Below are positions 52,462-64,000 of a stretch of DNA of 64,000 nucleotides, one piece after another. Source of the stretch: Arabidopsis thaliana. Its lineage: Eukaryota; Streptophyta; Magnoliopsida; Brassicales; Brassicaceae. The DNA is taken from contig NC_003076.8 in NCBI RefSeq assembly GCF_000001735.4, positions 17,859,835 to 17,923,834 of the forward strand, in the 5' to 3' direction. The notes beneath the pieces are model-generated. The model saw only the letters and a list, made by a program, of their open reading frames with translations, had not been told where the DNA came from and ran no database searches. Position 1 is the first letter of the stretch; each line of letters begins with the position of its first letter. The translations under genes and the position numbers were made by a program.

Positions 52462-54525
52462 TTCTAAGATAGGTGGATAGTATTGAGAATGTAAAGATTG
52501 AGTGATTTTATAGGGAAAAAGTTTTTCGACCCTACAGAGTTTTGACGTCGAGAAAGAAAACCCTAAAATTTTAAAAATTAAGAAAACTTTCAAGTTTTGA
52601 CAAGAGTTTTCACAAAGTTTGTTTTCTTTTTTTTTGCCCAATACGAAATTTCGTAAGAAAAAGTTTCCCATAAATCTACTATTTATTTGTAAAATTTGCA
52701 AAACAATTTATACTTTTTGGATAAAATGTTGAATTATTTGTAAAAATCCTCCGCAAGAAACTGTCTTTCTTAAATACGATTTTGCTACTTATCTTTTTTG
52801 AACCAAAATTGGGCTATCTATCTAATTAACCCAATTGTAATCGTGCCAATAAAGGAGTACTTATAAAAGGGCACGGGAACTAGCATATATACCAACATTA
52901 GTTTCAATGTTGGTTAATACTATACATGAATGACGTAAGAATGAATTATCAGTTTCAATGTGGCCAATGCATGTCTTTAATTACTTTCAACGCAATATTA
53001 TTATTTTGGCTCAACTTACTTTGCATTAACCAGATCAACATCACAAGTTCTATCTCAACATCGGATTTAACCCCACTTTAGGATCATAATTCAAAAAGAA
53101 AGAGACTCTTTCGCTATTAATTATGTCAGCATTCCATTTCCATGTCTTGCTCATAATTCTTTTTTTTTTAATTTGAATTTAAATGCTAAATTAGATTCAA
53201 AGAAAAATAAACGTTTTTACAATTTGTGCATCGGTTATTTGAAGAAAAGTATAGCCTAAAGCTTTATAGGAACATAAAACAGAGACTTTATACTCTCAAT
53301 TGAAGCCATTGTAAGTTCTTCATCTCCTCAAAGTAATGTGACAAGTTCTATATATTTTACAGTAGTGGCTAAGATTGGGCCATATACTTCATATCCTCCT
53401 TGGTGATTAACTCGACAATCAGATTCAAAAATCACCCTTATGTACCCAAACCTGGAAACAAACAAGACTGCCCATACCAAAGCTTCAAGTTATGTCTCAA
53501 TCATTGTCCTTGCCCTCGGGATTGCTCTCGCTCCCATCCTTATCTGCCTTCATGATTCCATATTATCAAGCCCATACCTCTCAATGCCCCATCGACATTA
53601 CACTTGAATCACCCTGGAGGAGGATGTTTCCAGTTGGCATTAGAGTTATCTTTAGGAGATGAATTTCTCTTTTTCTGTAGTTGGTCCCTTCTCTCTGGGC
53701 CTTGTGATTTCTTCGTCCATTATATTCCCCTGCATCCTTCCTACGTTTCCATGGGATGAGTTATGGGATGCATTTATGGCGAGAGTTACCATGCCTTCTA
53801 GATTTTTAGATTAAATTGTCATATAGTAATAGACCAGTCCTTGTCTTCTGCGCGGGAACAAAATATTGCAGACATTTTTTGTTTCGAGATAAAATAAGTT
53901 GTGGGATAAGACTTTTTTATTTTTGTTTTGGGATAAAATGAGTTATGGGACAACAAAATATTGCAGATATTTTTTTGTTTAGGGATAACTTGTTTTTTTT
54001 TCCGCAATCTATAAAGAAACTAAATTAAGTACTTCTAGTTGTAGATGATGCGATGAGTTTTCTACATGTATAGGCTCCGAGTGAATGCGTGGAATGATGG
54101 AAAATAATATTAGGTTGCATAATGCAATGAATTATGTAAATTCTTTGGATAAATGTGTGCCTAAATAATAGAAAACTTATTTGGATTAACTTGTAGAACA
54201 TCGAAATATAGTACAATTAAATATTTTAAACAAAAATGGTATAGGAATATGTGGCTACAGTAAAAGGATCACAATTCTAATTTCTTCAAGTCCGGACAAA
54301 TTATCAGATAAAAAACAGAATGGAGCAGAAACAGGTTTAGTCATGAGTACACGAGAGTTTATGACTTGGTAAGGTGATGGAGGAGAGGAGAATCGAGCAT
54401 GCACAAAACCAAACCATGTGACAATGAAGCAGCCAAGCCTTGATCCAGATCTTACAACACCTTTGGTAGCTTCTCTCTTTACACCAAACGATTAAGACTC
54501 CGTAGTAAACCAATCGGAAGCTTTG
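52462..54525. other. Spacer between BBE28 and the methyltransferase gene
   Basis: Promoter-side DNA of BBE28. At 53854-54070 lies the block shared with 44255-44500; within it GGGATAAAAT and ACAAAATATTGCAGA recur twice (53854/53954), a local tandem duplication. No gene. Confidence 0.5.
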
Positions 54526-56183
54526 TCATTTGATAATCTGCGGTCTGTTGCTTCGAGTTTTTGACCTGGTTCGGTGGATTTTGGGTGGTGTGTCAACCGT
54601 TAACGCATACATTTTTACAGCAAATAACTCTTGTGGAAGACCTTTCTGATCCTGGAAATTATGGTTTTGGAGAAAAGACTGTAAATTTCTGAACCAACAG
54701 TTCTTAATTCTATGAAATCAAGATTATAAACACACAAAAGAAGTCAACCTTTGTTCTATAGAGATGTAACCCACATTGGCGAAAGAGCTGTTTGAAGTAT
54801 GGATCCGATCTGGTGATGCTATGATCCTCTTTATCCAAAACAAATCCTGCAGAAAAAAAACAAACATATATAGCAGTTTAGTATCAGATCATAAGAATAC
54901 CAAAGTGAGAATCCAAAAGAGAGAGAGAGAGAGAGAGCGAAAAGGAACCATTTTTAGCGAGATTCTCTTTCACGACGAAAAACCCACCAGGTTTAAGGTA
55001 TCCCTGAGATCAACCAAGAACATCACATGAAGATTAAGCAGCAAAAACATGGACTAACTGAACATGGTGCAATGAAGAAAGTCTTTACCTTTGCGCGGTT
55101 AAAGAAAGAAACAAAGTCATTGTCCGTGAGATGCCCAATGCACCATTGAACCCATATTACATCATACCTCCCAGCAGCTGGAGTAAACTCCTATGATTAT
55201 ATAACAAACACAACGCAAATGTGAAGAAATTGAACACAATGATAAAGATAAAGAAAGCAAAGAGAGATCATTCAAGAACATTACCTGAAGAGGTACACAG
55301 AAAAAGTTAGTAGCTTTGTGCGTTTCAGAGCCTGCAGATGCCAAATTTTCACGAGCTGCATCCAAAAATTGTGCTACAGGCTCAAGAAGATCAACCTAAG
55401 ATAAAAAAGAATACAAAACTGGTTATCAAAAACAGAGAAGAACAGAAACTAAAACATGTAAATTTCATCGAAATATACACTTCACCTCGTTAAAGTATCG
55501 AATCAGAAGATTTTTAGTGATTCTTCCAATACCAGATCCACAATCTACAAATAATTAGAGTGATTTGTAAGAACACACATATGGCAAAAAACCAATGAAC
55601 ACCAATGAGAGAAGAGACTTACCAAGAGCTACTAAATGCTGATTAGCTCCAACATTGTTAACTAATCTTTCTTGCAAAAGAGTCTTAAGAAAAACCTCAC
55701 TTCCTATAATATCAGCATCATTCACATGCCCATATCCTCCTAATACTCCATCAACAGAAGCTTCAACACCCTTTATAACAACACAAACACACACAAATTC
55801 AAAACTAAGGAACTTTAAAGAGAACTAAAACATAGAAAAGGTAAAAGTTTTTAAGATCAGATGATTCAAATACTTACTTCCCAATAAGAAACACCATCTC
55901 TATACCATTGGGTTTTTTTAGTTTCGTCTCCTTCTCCAATTTCTTCTCTCCACATCTCTTGTACGCTATTAAACTCTTTCCCTTCGGAATCAACGCCACA
56001 AATATCCATGGAATTAGAAGAAAGAGTTAACACGCTTCTTATCTCTTTCCTCTGTTGATAGCGATACGGTGGTGAAGCAAGTGTCGTCGTCGTCGACGGC
56101 GGCGGCGAGATATGGTTTTGGTTGTTGTGGTGGCAATGGAAGTGACCAATGGAAACGAATGGGCTGTGAAGAGAAGACGACAT
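54526..56183 (-). CDS. Alpha-N-terminal protein methyltransferase (NTMT1-like), eight exons
   Basis: Exons 56183-55878, 55770-55623, 55544-55486, 55395-55285, 55190-55089, 55003-54949, 54846-54749 and 54651-54526 join in phase to 334 residues. The product resembles human NTMT1, which methylates the alpha-amino group of proteins starting X-Pro-Lys after Met removal. Diagnostic parts are YWEGVEASVDGVLGGYGHV, the SAM motif VALDCGSGIGRIT, DLLEPV and WVQWCIGHLTD. It is syntenic to At5g44450. From the first ATG there is a 58-residue Ser/Thr/His-rich N-terminus without acidic residues until about 47, plausibly organelle-targeting. Met59 (MDICGVDSEG, 56009) would give a 276-residue cytosolic/nuclear form closer to animal enzymes. 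Confidence 0.9.
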
Positions 56184-57451
56184 TTGTTGTTATTGGGCTT
56201 TTCGGGTTTAGTGGCTTTGTTATTATTGGTCTCGGACTATCCAAATTGTATAGGTTTTGTTTGAGTATACTTTTTCAATTTCTAACTACACTGATTTAAA
56301 TTTATAAATTTTACTTTCATATACATGTTTTTAAATGTTCAGATGTTGTCTAAATTTTGTTTATGATTTGATATTTTTATTTTTCTAAATCATGTATTTG
56401 TATAATTTGTATATGTAATAACTAATAACTAATAACATATTTACAATGTTTTATGCATGTTGTAAACATTTTAATCGCTCAAAATTTAAAATCGTCTAAT
56501 TTTCAATTAGATGTTTTAAGTGATAGACATTGGATCACAGCCCAATAAGTATCTAGAGCATTTTTTGAACACTGGCTTATAAAGTTATTGATTTTCGATA
56601 TGTTAACTAATTCGAAATAACTAGTTCCAGCCAAAAAAAGTTACTGGTTTATGGAAAGGGACATTTTAAAAATTTTGTGCTCATAGTAAAAAAATATTAT
56701 GTGCTTCTGTTATATAGTTATGCGTAGGTGCAAGGCATATACTTGCTATTTTTCAGGTATTTATAACTCGTCTTGACCCGAACAAGTAATTGAAATTGAA
56801 GTTTGATATTTGACTTGTTTGAGTAAGTACTTGCTATAACAAATACCTGTCCAAAATTTTGTTACTTGCAAGTAACTTAACCTAGCTTGTTATTTGGAAG
56901 ATAACAAAACTCGGCTTGTTACTTGCAAAGTACCTTAGTAGAAACAAATCAACAATCTCATTTATATTACAAAACATTCATAGATATTATTTTGGATCAA
57001 AATCTATACATTATCAAATCAAAATTCAAAAGAGAAATAAGTAAGCATTAAGTAACATTGTAACAACAAATCACAAATACAAATAACGAATAACGGGACA
57101 AATATCAAAACGAAGCAAGTAACTTGGCAAATATCAACAAATATTGTAATACTTGATACTTGACTTGGGCTTAGAAATAATAAAATTAACCGACTTGTTA
57201 TCCGCTTTATCTCTAGAGGGTACTTAAATTTTCGAGACAGATACGAGTCTAGTAACGAGTAATTGCCGAACAATGCGTACTTGTGCCCATACCTTATTTT
57301 AGTCATATTGTATATTATCTATTTAGTCTCCGCCTCGTTATTCCAAGTCTTTGATTATATAATAATAGAGTAAAGTCTCTGCCTCGTGATTCTCAAGTCT
57401 CCGACTATATCAAACAGAGCCACCAAGAACAAACTAAGAAGAAGAGTAACA
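56184..57451. other. Spacer between the methyltransferase gene and CML43
   Basis: The divergent promoter region plus a degraded repeat at 56723-57297. No gene. Confidence 0.5.
56723..57297. mobile_element. Degraded hAT-like non-autonomous element (tentative)
   Basis: The left edge TAGGTGCAAGGCATATACTT and the complement of the right edge AAGGTATGGGCACAAGTACG are weakly similar inverted ends. Between them, ACTTGCAAGTAAC-like sequence recurs (56840-56935, 57115-57130). This is a repeat pattern known from short hAT relics in Arabidopsis, but the assignment is weak and no target duplication was found. Confidence 0.35.
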
Positions 57452-57997
57452 ATGGAGATCAATAACGAGAAGAAGAAACTCTCAAGACAATCTTCTTCCT
57501 TCAGACTACGAAGTCCAAGTCTAAACGCTCTTCGTCTCCACCGAGTCTTTGACCTATTCGACAAAAATAACGATGGATTCATAACCGTCGAAGAACTAAG
57601 TCAAGCACTCTCAAGACTCGGTCTCGACGCTGATTTCTCCGATCTCAAGTCAACAGTTGATTCTTTCATCAAACCGGACAAAACCGGACTCCGGTTCGAT
57701 GACTTTGCTGCACTCCACAAAACCTTAGACGAATCTTTCTTTGGAGGAGAAGGAAGTTGCTGTGATGGGTCTCCGGAATCAGATCTTGAAGAAGCTTTTA
57801 ATGTGTTCGATGAAGACGGAGATGGTTTTATCTCCGCTGTGGAATTGCAAAAGGTTTTGAAGAAGCTTGGATTACCTGAAGCAGGAGAGATTGAACAAGT
57901 GGAGAAGATGATTGTCTCTGTTGATAGTAATCATGATGGTCGCGTTGACTTTTTCGAATTCAAGAACATGATGCAAACTGTTGTTGTTCCTTCTTGA
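57452..57997 (+). CDS. CML43: Calmodulin-like protein with three good EF-hands, 181 aa
   Basis: A calcium sensor. The ATG at 57452 gives 181 residues, the size recalled for CML43 (At5g44460); the open frame begins earlier but without a conserved start. EF-hand loops are DKNNDGFITVEE (37-48), DEDGDGFISAVE (120-131) and DSNHDGRVDFFE (158-169). The expected second loop (around KPDKTGLRFDDF, 74-85) lacks the acidic ligands and probably does not bind calcium. A basic, Ser-rich N-terminus (1-25) precedes EF1. No intron. CML43 has been linked to salicylate-associated and hypersensitive responses. Confidence 0.93.
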   Translation: MEINNEKKKLSRQSSSFRLRSPSLNALRLHRVFDLFDKNNDGFITVEELSQALSRLGLDADFSDLKSTVDSFIKPDKTGLRFDDFAALHKTLDESFFGGEGSCCDGSPESDLEEAFNVFDEDGDGFISAVELQKVLKKLGLPEAGEIEQVEKMIVSVDSNHDGRVDFFEFKNMMQTVVVPS

Positions 57998-58857
57998 ATC
58001 TTTGGATAAATAATTTGTCGTTTGATTCTCTCTTTTAAATTGTTCAGAACAACTTCTTCTTAAATGCAAAACAGTTACAGATAGATATCTTGTGTAATGT
58101 TTGATTGCATGGTCAACAATTCAACATTAAACTGTGTTTTGGTCTGATTGGAACTTTTTTTTTTTTTGGAGTTTAAAAAAGTGGTTTGAACGAGCAGAAG
58201 AGCCCACCAATGTGGATTCTAAGTTCACAGATACAATGGATGTTTTGTTCTATATATATGGTTAAACACACCTATATATTATATACATGCATAGTTGCGA
58301 GGATATTCTTCGCACCAAAGGACCTACTTTTGGTATCGCTTGGGTTGCAAATGTTTATGCGAATCAGATGCTTGAAATGATGAATAACCTAGTCCCAGTG
58401 GATATCTGCAGACGAAAAACATTTCATCGCAAATGGAGACAGTGAAAAAGGTTATGTAATCTATATGCTTTTCCTGCATGTACATCAAACCGGAATTTGA
58501 CTTGGTGCTATATTGCTCCCGTCTCCGAGTTCTTTTGGATATTTTGTCGAACTATCTATTTTTGCACTATGTTACGTTATTAGACTTGTTGTATCAAGCC
58601 TTAATTTGGCAAAACCCTTCAGCTTTGTAATGTTTTATCCGTTTGAATGAATGAACACAAGGTATTTTGCCCCCCAAAGAAAAAATACATTAAAATTAGG
58701 GAATTAAGTCTTATCTTATGTGCTAAAGTACATCAAAAACACAAGCATTCTAATCGACTTCTTTTTATTGATGTAGTATAGTTGTTATATAGTTGAAGAG
58801 ATAAGTAAATAGGTGATGTTATTGTCAAATTTCAAAGTCTACTCCCATTTTGGTTAT
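57998..58857. other. CML43 3' flank and spacer
   Basis: 3' UTR followed by AT-rich DNA; the 64-codon frame at 58186-58380 has no recognisable features. Confidence 0.5.
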
Positions 58858-59456
58858 TATGGCGAATCTTGAAATGCAGAAATGATCTAGTATTTAATCG
58901 CAAAATGATCGAAGTAACGGAAGCTGTAGAACAAGCCGTTATTGACACAAGAGAATGGATTGAAAACATTGCTACTTCGGAACAAGGTCATAACGACATT
59001 CACCATCACCGATCTCCTAGAGTGAAATGAAAAACACCACAAAGAGGCTGGGTAAAATGTAACTATGATTCATCTCACCATAAAGGAACCAGTGGGTCTG
59101 GATTAGGGTGGATAATCCGCAACTCACATGGGACTTTCATGGAATGCGGTATGAGTAAATTCCAAGGTAGGGCACCGGTTGAAGAATCGGAATGTACGGC
59201 TCTGATATGGGCACTCCAATCATCATGGAACCTAGGTTACATAAAGATCGAGTTTGATGGGGACAACCTCTCTATCATCCGGCTAATCAACGGCAAAGCT
59301 GTAAATCCTCGACTTCGACATTACCTTTGATGAAATCAGTCATTGGCATTGCATGTTCACGGAGGTGAAGTTCACTTTCCATCATAGAGAGCAGAACAAA
59401 TGTGCGGATATACTAGCAAGACAAGCTCTCACTGGTCCAATTCACTACACATAATA
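58858..59456 (+). pseudogene. LINE-derived RNase H domain relic
   Basis: A plant LINE-type RNase H (RVT_3) fragment: GWVKCNYDSSHHKGTSGSGL, then GWIIRNSHGTFMECG (first catalytic Asp region), EESECTALIWALQSSWNLGY (catalytic Glu), FDGDNLSIIRLING (Asp) and HREQNKCADILARQA (final His/Asp region). It sits where such domains lie at the 3' end of non-LTR retrotransposon ORF2. A stop near 59028 and a frame change near 59327 break it, and no reverse transcriptase lies upstream, so only the 3' tip was inserted or survives. Confidence 0.75.
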
Positions 59457-60724
59457 GTTGTTGATTCTTCTAATTCGAATACATTTTTATCCAAACAAAA
59501 TTATTAATCGGAAAACTAATCTTCTTCTTTTTCGTTTTAATAACTTTAGATTTATATTGTAAATACACTAGTGTCGCACTTTAAGTGTTCACTAAGATGA
59601 ACAAACGATTACATATATAACTAAACTCCAACTTTGTAGTTGTATATATTTTTTGTATATATGTTAAAGTGTCAAACGAAAAAAACTCCAACTTAGTAGT
59701 TGCGTATATATGTGAAAATTGATAAAATAATTGCATGCAAAATGTAGGATCAAATAATTTGATTTGACTACGATGGCCAAACACGTTAGATAGTTGGGCA
59801 GTCGCTACAACTAAGCAGCCACACTTATTTTACTTCCATTTATCATCAATAATTTGTATTATAGTTATTTTTGTTTAATATCCAAGAGAGATTCATAACT
59901 CTTTGTTTGACTTTGATTAAACTATAGGGTAGTTAGCCACTCCACATTGGCTTCTAAACTATATTTGTCAGCCTTTAAAATTAGGTTAGGTGGCCAAACG
60001 AAAACTTTTTAATTATTTTTCTTTTATTGTGAGACATACTAAGTTAGAAGAAGAAAAAAATCAGTTACTTTTCAAAAAGGTAAATATTGGCTTAAAAAGC
60101 CAAACTATCTACGTTTATATTTTTTACTCAGGATTTGATTGTATGTTGATAAATATTTTTTTTCTTTTTCTTTGTTAAACAATTTCTTGTTGGTACATTT
60201 AATATTTTCCAAAATTATTACGTCTACGAAGAAACCTTTTTTTTTTTGTAAAATAAATCTATACGTACGGAAGCTTTAGAACGCTAGTATATATACTTTA
60301 TAGTAACGTAAATAATTTGTTCAAGTGAGATATATTTTTACACCAAACAACCACTATATTTACAAAACATTATATTATCTTTCTTTTATTGCTTGTTACC
60401 TTTTATAATTATTTTTAGTTCAAAATAAGTAGATTCATAAATTATTTGCACATTTATAAAATTAAATCCTAATAGTGTCCATTTTTAGAGTCATTTTAAC
60501 TATTTCCAAATTTATGGATATGTTCTATATAGTCTCCATTGTATAAGCCATAATGAAGGTTCTTAAAATTTATGCATATATAAGGAGATAAATATAACAA
60601 CCTTATAAAAAGGAGATTCTTAATAAGAGATAAATACTAAAAATTATTTCCATGATCTAAAAAAATAACTATATTCTGAATACCAAAAATATATTAAAGA
60701 AGAAAAAAAAAACGCTTATAGAGA
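59457..60724. other. AT-rich spacer, no gene seen
   Basis: Very AT-rich DNA; AACTCCAACTTTGTAGTTG and AACTCCAACTTAGTAGTTG at 59624 and 59685 are a short direct repeat. No gene is visible. Confidence 0.5.
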
Positions 60725-61680
60725 GAAAGAGAGTGCGCGACCAGGTCGTAGTCGTGCTCTCGTTTTGCAATTCACGTTTCCTCTCTGAGTTTCTTCGTCT
60801 TCTTCCTCTCGTCTCTCTTTCTCTGATTCTCTCGTACGTTATTCCTCTTCACGAGTTTCTCTCATACTTCGTTATTAACATCGCCCGTTTTATACCCCAA
60901 ACCTTCTTTTAACGCCTTCCTCTGTTTCTCTCGTCTTCTCACAATTCTCAGGTGCACAAATCTCTCTCTCTCTCTTTCTCCATGTGTTGTTTCTAATCTG
61001 ATCATGATCATCATATTCATATTCATCATCATCATCACCAATCTTCTACATAGGTTTTTAACTCTGTTTTTACTGATTAGGACCATTTTGTGATTTTTCC
61101 TATTTTTATAAAATTGAATCGAAATCGGAATCGGAATTTGGATCAAAATGTTTTCTTGAAACTGATCGGCGTTTTAGTCAATTTTGATGACTATTGTTAC
61201 ATTTTCAAGACTCTTTCTGCCACTTTTTGTTTTACTCTGTTCTGTTCTTTTTCCTAATGCAACTTTTTTTGACTAAAGTATTTTGTTATAATCTTTTCAT
61301 TATTTTTATATAATATATTTATAATTTATCAGTTGAATGTAAAAGTAACTCCCTATATTCTCACTTTTACATAAATGGTTTCATAAAATTCAACTTTTTC
61401 TAACTGATTAAGGTCCCACTTGCAACATATATTATTATCTCTCTGTTTTCTCCATGCATATAAAAATGTATGCAGAATTTGGTAGCTTTGACCTTTTATA
61501 TTTCTGTTAGCAATAATTTTATTTTTTTGGTAAATTCTTCCTTTGTTTTGCAGCAATCTCCAGCAACATGATCTTCATTGTTGCTAGATACTGATTTTTT
61601 TTTGTGGGATTTTCTATGTTGCTTTGGTCTCAAGTCTATGTTTCAATTCTAAGACCAGAACAAATTTGAGGTTTTTTTCA
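60725..61680 (+). promoter_or_regulatory. DUR leader region with a probable 5' UTR intron
   Basis: A CT-rich tract (60760-60975) looks like a transcribed leader. CTCTCAGGTGCA near 60950 offers a donor, and TTTTGCAG at about 61553 an acceptor followed by CAATCTCCAGCAACATG. A leader intron of about 0.6 kb is therefore likely. This is inferred from composition and splice-site matches. Confidence 0.4.
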
Positions 61681-63809
61681 ATGCTAAATTCGTCTGGAGT
61701 AAGAACTCAACGAAGAAGCCCAAGACCTTTGTCTCTAGGAGGTAGAAAGATTATTACTCCAACAAAATTTGCTTATGATCATCATAATCCTGATAAAGTT
61801 TTGGATTTTGTAGAAATGGATTGCTTAGAACCCAAAACAAAGAACAATCTCACTGGAAAGCTTCTCTTAGTAGCTTCACTCTTAATTTTAGCCATTATTG
61901 TGATCAGTCAATCTTCAAGTTTCACATCTCCAAGCGCGGTACCTCCTTAGTCACATACTCTAAAAACCTTCGAAACTTTTACATTTTCATAATGTTTTTT
62001 TTTTGGCGGTTTTGTTGCGTTTGCTTTTAGTTTTCTCAAAGAGAGGAAGGAGTGACTCATGTGTTAGTCACTGGTGGTGCTGGTTATATCGGGTCACATG
62101 CGGCTTTAAGACTTCTTAGAGATTCATACCGCGTAACCATTGTGGTAACTTAGACTACTTTCAAAATTTTCAATAACTATTTGATGAAATTTGAATACAT
62201 TAATTAACTTTTGTATCGCAACAGGACAATCTTTCGCGTGGAAATCTTGGTGCGGTTAAGACTTTACAGCAATTATTCCCGCAGACAGGAAGACTTCAGT
62301 TCATTTATGCTGACTTAGGAGATCCCTTAGCGGTATCTTTTTATAACCTTTTGATATTTTTTATCCTTTGAAGGTTAAAAGTTTTGGTTTCTGTTTTTTT
62401 ACTTATCCGTTGAATATATTTTCAGGTCGAGAAAATCTTCTCGGAGAATGCTTTTGACGCTGTAATGCATTTTGCTGCGGTAGCTTATGTCGGAGAAAGC
62501 ACTCTTTATCCTCTAAAGTAGAGTTCTTATATATTCGTGCTATATATCTAAACATAGCTGCAAGAGTTTAGTTTTTTGGGTCTCATTGTTTACATATTTG
62601 TTTATTGCAGATATTACCATAACATTACATCAAACACGTTAGGAGTTCTTGAAGCTATGGCTAGACATAAAGTAAAGAAACTGATATATTCTAGCACTTG
62701 TGCTACATATGGAGAGCCTGAAAAAATGCCGATTACTGAAGACACTCCACAGGTAAATAACCTTAGAATTTGCGAGTGATGAAACCCCTTTCTCCGTGTC
62801 TTTTTAATGGAAAATAATGTATCTAGGTACCGATTAATCCATACGGAAAAGCTAAAAAGATGGCAGAGGATATGATCTTGGATTTCTCAAAGAACTCTGA
62901 CATGGCGGTTATGATCTTAAGGTTTGGTTTGGTTCTGTTCATTGAGTACTTTTTGTTCTTACTCTATGATCAATGAAACAATTATGCAAATATTGCTGAT
63001 GAACCTTATAAACTTTTGTAGATACTTCAATGTGATTGGTTCAGATCCAGGAGGTAGATTAGGAGAAGCGCCAAGACCCGAACTTCGTGAGCAAGGAAGG
63101 ATTTCTGGTGCTTGTTTCGATGCAGCTCGTGGTTTCATTCCCGGACTACAAGTAAAAACCATTATTAAAAAAAAACTATAACCTATAATCATATATTGCA
63201 ACATCCTTTATATGATATGGTTTGTGTAGGTGAAAGGAACGGATTACAAAACATCGGACGGTACTTGCATTAGAGACTATATAGATGTTACTGACCTCGT
63301 GGATGCTCACGTGAAGGCTCTCGAGAAAGCTCAGCCTCGAAAAGTCGGTATCTACAATGTTGGAACCGGAAAAGGTCTTGACTTTTAACATTTTCACTAC
63401 ACAATAACTCTGTTTTACTTCTTCTTATAACCGAAAGATTCTTAAGTCCAAACTAATCTCCAAAACATCCAGCTTCCATGTAGTCATCAAGAAGCTGATT
63501 TGTCTACTTCCATAATTTGAATTCATTGCACAAGATTTGAGTTACAATCTGACATTAACCGTTTTGTGGTTTGGTTAAACAGGGAGATCGGTTAAAGAAT
63601 TCGTTGAGGCATGTAAGAAGGCGACAGGAGTTGAGATCAAAGTAGATTTCTTGCCTCGACGACCGGGAGATTACGCAGAGGTTTACAGTGATCCAACAAA
63701 GATTTTGAAAGATTTGAATTGGACTGCTCGATTCACTAATCTTCAAGATAGTCTTCAAGTTGCTTGGAGATGGCAAAAAATTCATCCTCATGGATATAAT
63801 TCTTATTAA
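61681..63809 (+). CDS. DUR: UDP-arabinose/UDP-galactose-type 4-epimerase, nine exons, 436 aa
   Basis: Exons 61681-61938, 62031-62144, 62225-62332, 62426-62517, 62611-62752, 62827-62921, 63022-63151, 63230-63374 and 63583-63809 join to 436 residues, the size recalled for At5g44480 (DEFECTIVE UGE IN ROOT, putative UDP-arabinose 4-epimerase 4). It is a short-chain dehydrogenase-type NAD enzyme interconverting UDP-xylose and UDP-arabinose. Motifs: NAD-binding GGAGYIGS (about 98-105), [12 protein letters not shown], the catalytic SSTCATYG, and YGKAK for the Tyr-Lys pair. A basic N-terminus and one membrane segment (about 61-77) predict a type II Golgi protein with a lumenal catalytic domain, as in MUR4. 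The frame is intact. Confidence 0.93.
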
Positions 63810-64000
63810 ACTAAAAAACAGAGCAAAACACATCACCTTAAAGAGCTTTTATTGTTTTCAATTTCGTTTTATAAATTGGCATAATGTTTTGTGGGCTATA
63901 TATAAAGAGTATATTTTACCAAACGATTAAACGCAGCGTTCCAAACTCTTATGAAGTTATTGGGCCCTTCGGCCCAAATAAACAGAAATTAAGACTACTT
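63810..64000. other. DUR 3' flank and a possible promoter motif
   Basis: 3' UTR, then GGGCCCTTCGGCCC at 63962-63975, a short hairpin containing GGCCCA-type site II elements usual in promoters of ribosomal and housekeeping genes. A gene may begin beyond the window. Confidence 0.35.

Noticed and set aside
52462-52701. 80-residue N-terminal extension of BBE28
   Set aside because: No signal-like sequence or conservation; ATG 52461 yields the signal peptide and the family length.
61624-61680. N-terminal extension of DUR starting upstream of 61681
   Set aside because: The upstream frame has no ATG; the ATG at 61681 gives the expected 436-residue length.

Overview
The window is plant nuclear DNA, almost certainly Arabidopsis thaliana or a very close relative. 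It is AT-rich, its genes have GT-AG introns, and it carries a plant tRNA. The gene order matches, from memory, the chromosome 5 block from TUB4 (At5g44340) to DUR (At5g44480). Locus numbers and symbols come from recalled synteny plus protein recognition; no database was searched.

Layout: (1) 1-5.8 kb: the 5' two thirds of beta-tubulin TUB4, a decayed F-box gene and a gene for a membrane-like protein annotated elsewhere as ethylene-responsive. (2) 7.2-9.5 kb: a gene-less element packed with a CGGCTGAGTTAT-like motif. (3) 12.3-33 kb: berberine-bridge-enzyme-like (BBE-like) flavin oxidases BBE23 to BBE27, all on the minus strand, interrupted by the Golgi phosphate transporter PHT4;6 and a tRNA-Val. 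(4) 33.7-41.7 kb: a complete VANDAL-type Mutator-like transposon with a perfect 9-bp target duplication. It carries a DUF1985 (VANC-type anti-silencing) gene, a small zinc-finger/coiled-coil gene, a transposase gene and a six-copy 53-bp tandem repeat. (5) 42-52.5 kb: a BBE-like pseudogene, a CYP71A-like relic, the defensin genes PDF1.2a and PDF1.2c, and BBE28. (6) 54.5-64 kb: an alpha-N-terminal methyltransferase, the calmodulin-like CML43, a LINE RNase H relic, and DUR (a UDP-arabinose/galactose 4-epimerase).

How it fits together: the BBE-like tandem array records repeated local duplication. There are six intact genes, one full-length pseudogene and one promoter/exon-1 relic. Three of the intact or decayed proteins cannot form the usual second covalent FAD link through the cysteine position as Cys, and a fourth (BBE25) also lacks it. 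The secreted oxidases and the jasmonate/ethylene-induced defensins suggest a defence-rich neighbourhood.

The most interesting part is the VANDAL element together with the distant motif-rich element at 7.2-9.5 kb. Both show dense short-motif arrays in noncoding DNA. Arrays of this kind are the known targets of VANC proteins, which remove silencing from their own transposon family. Here the DUF1985 gene looks essentially whole while the transposase has one in-frame stop.
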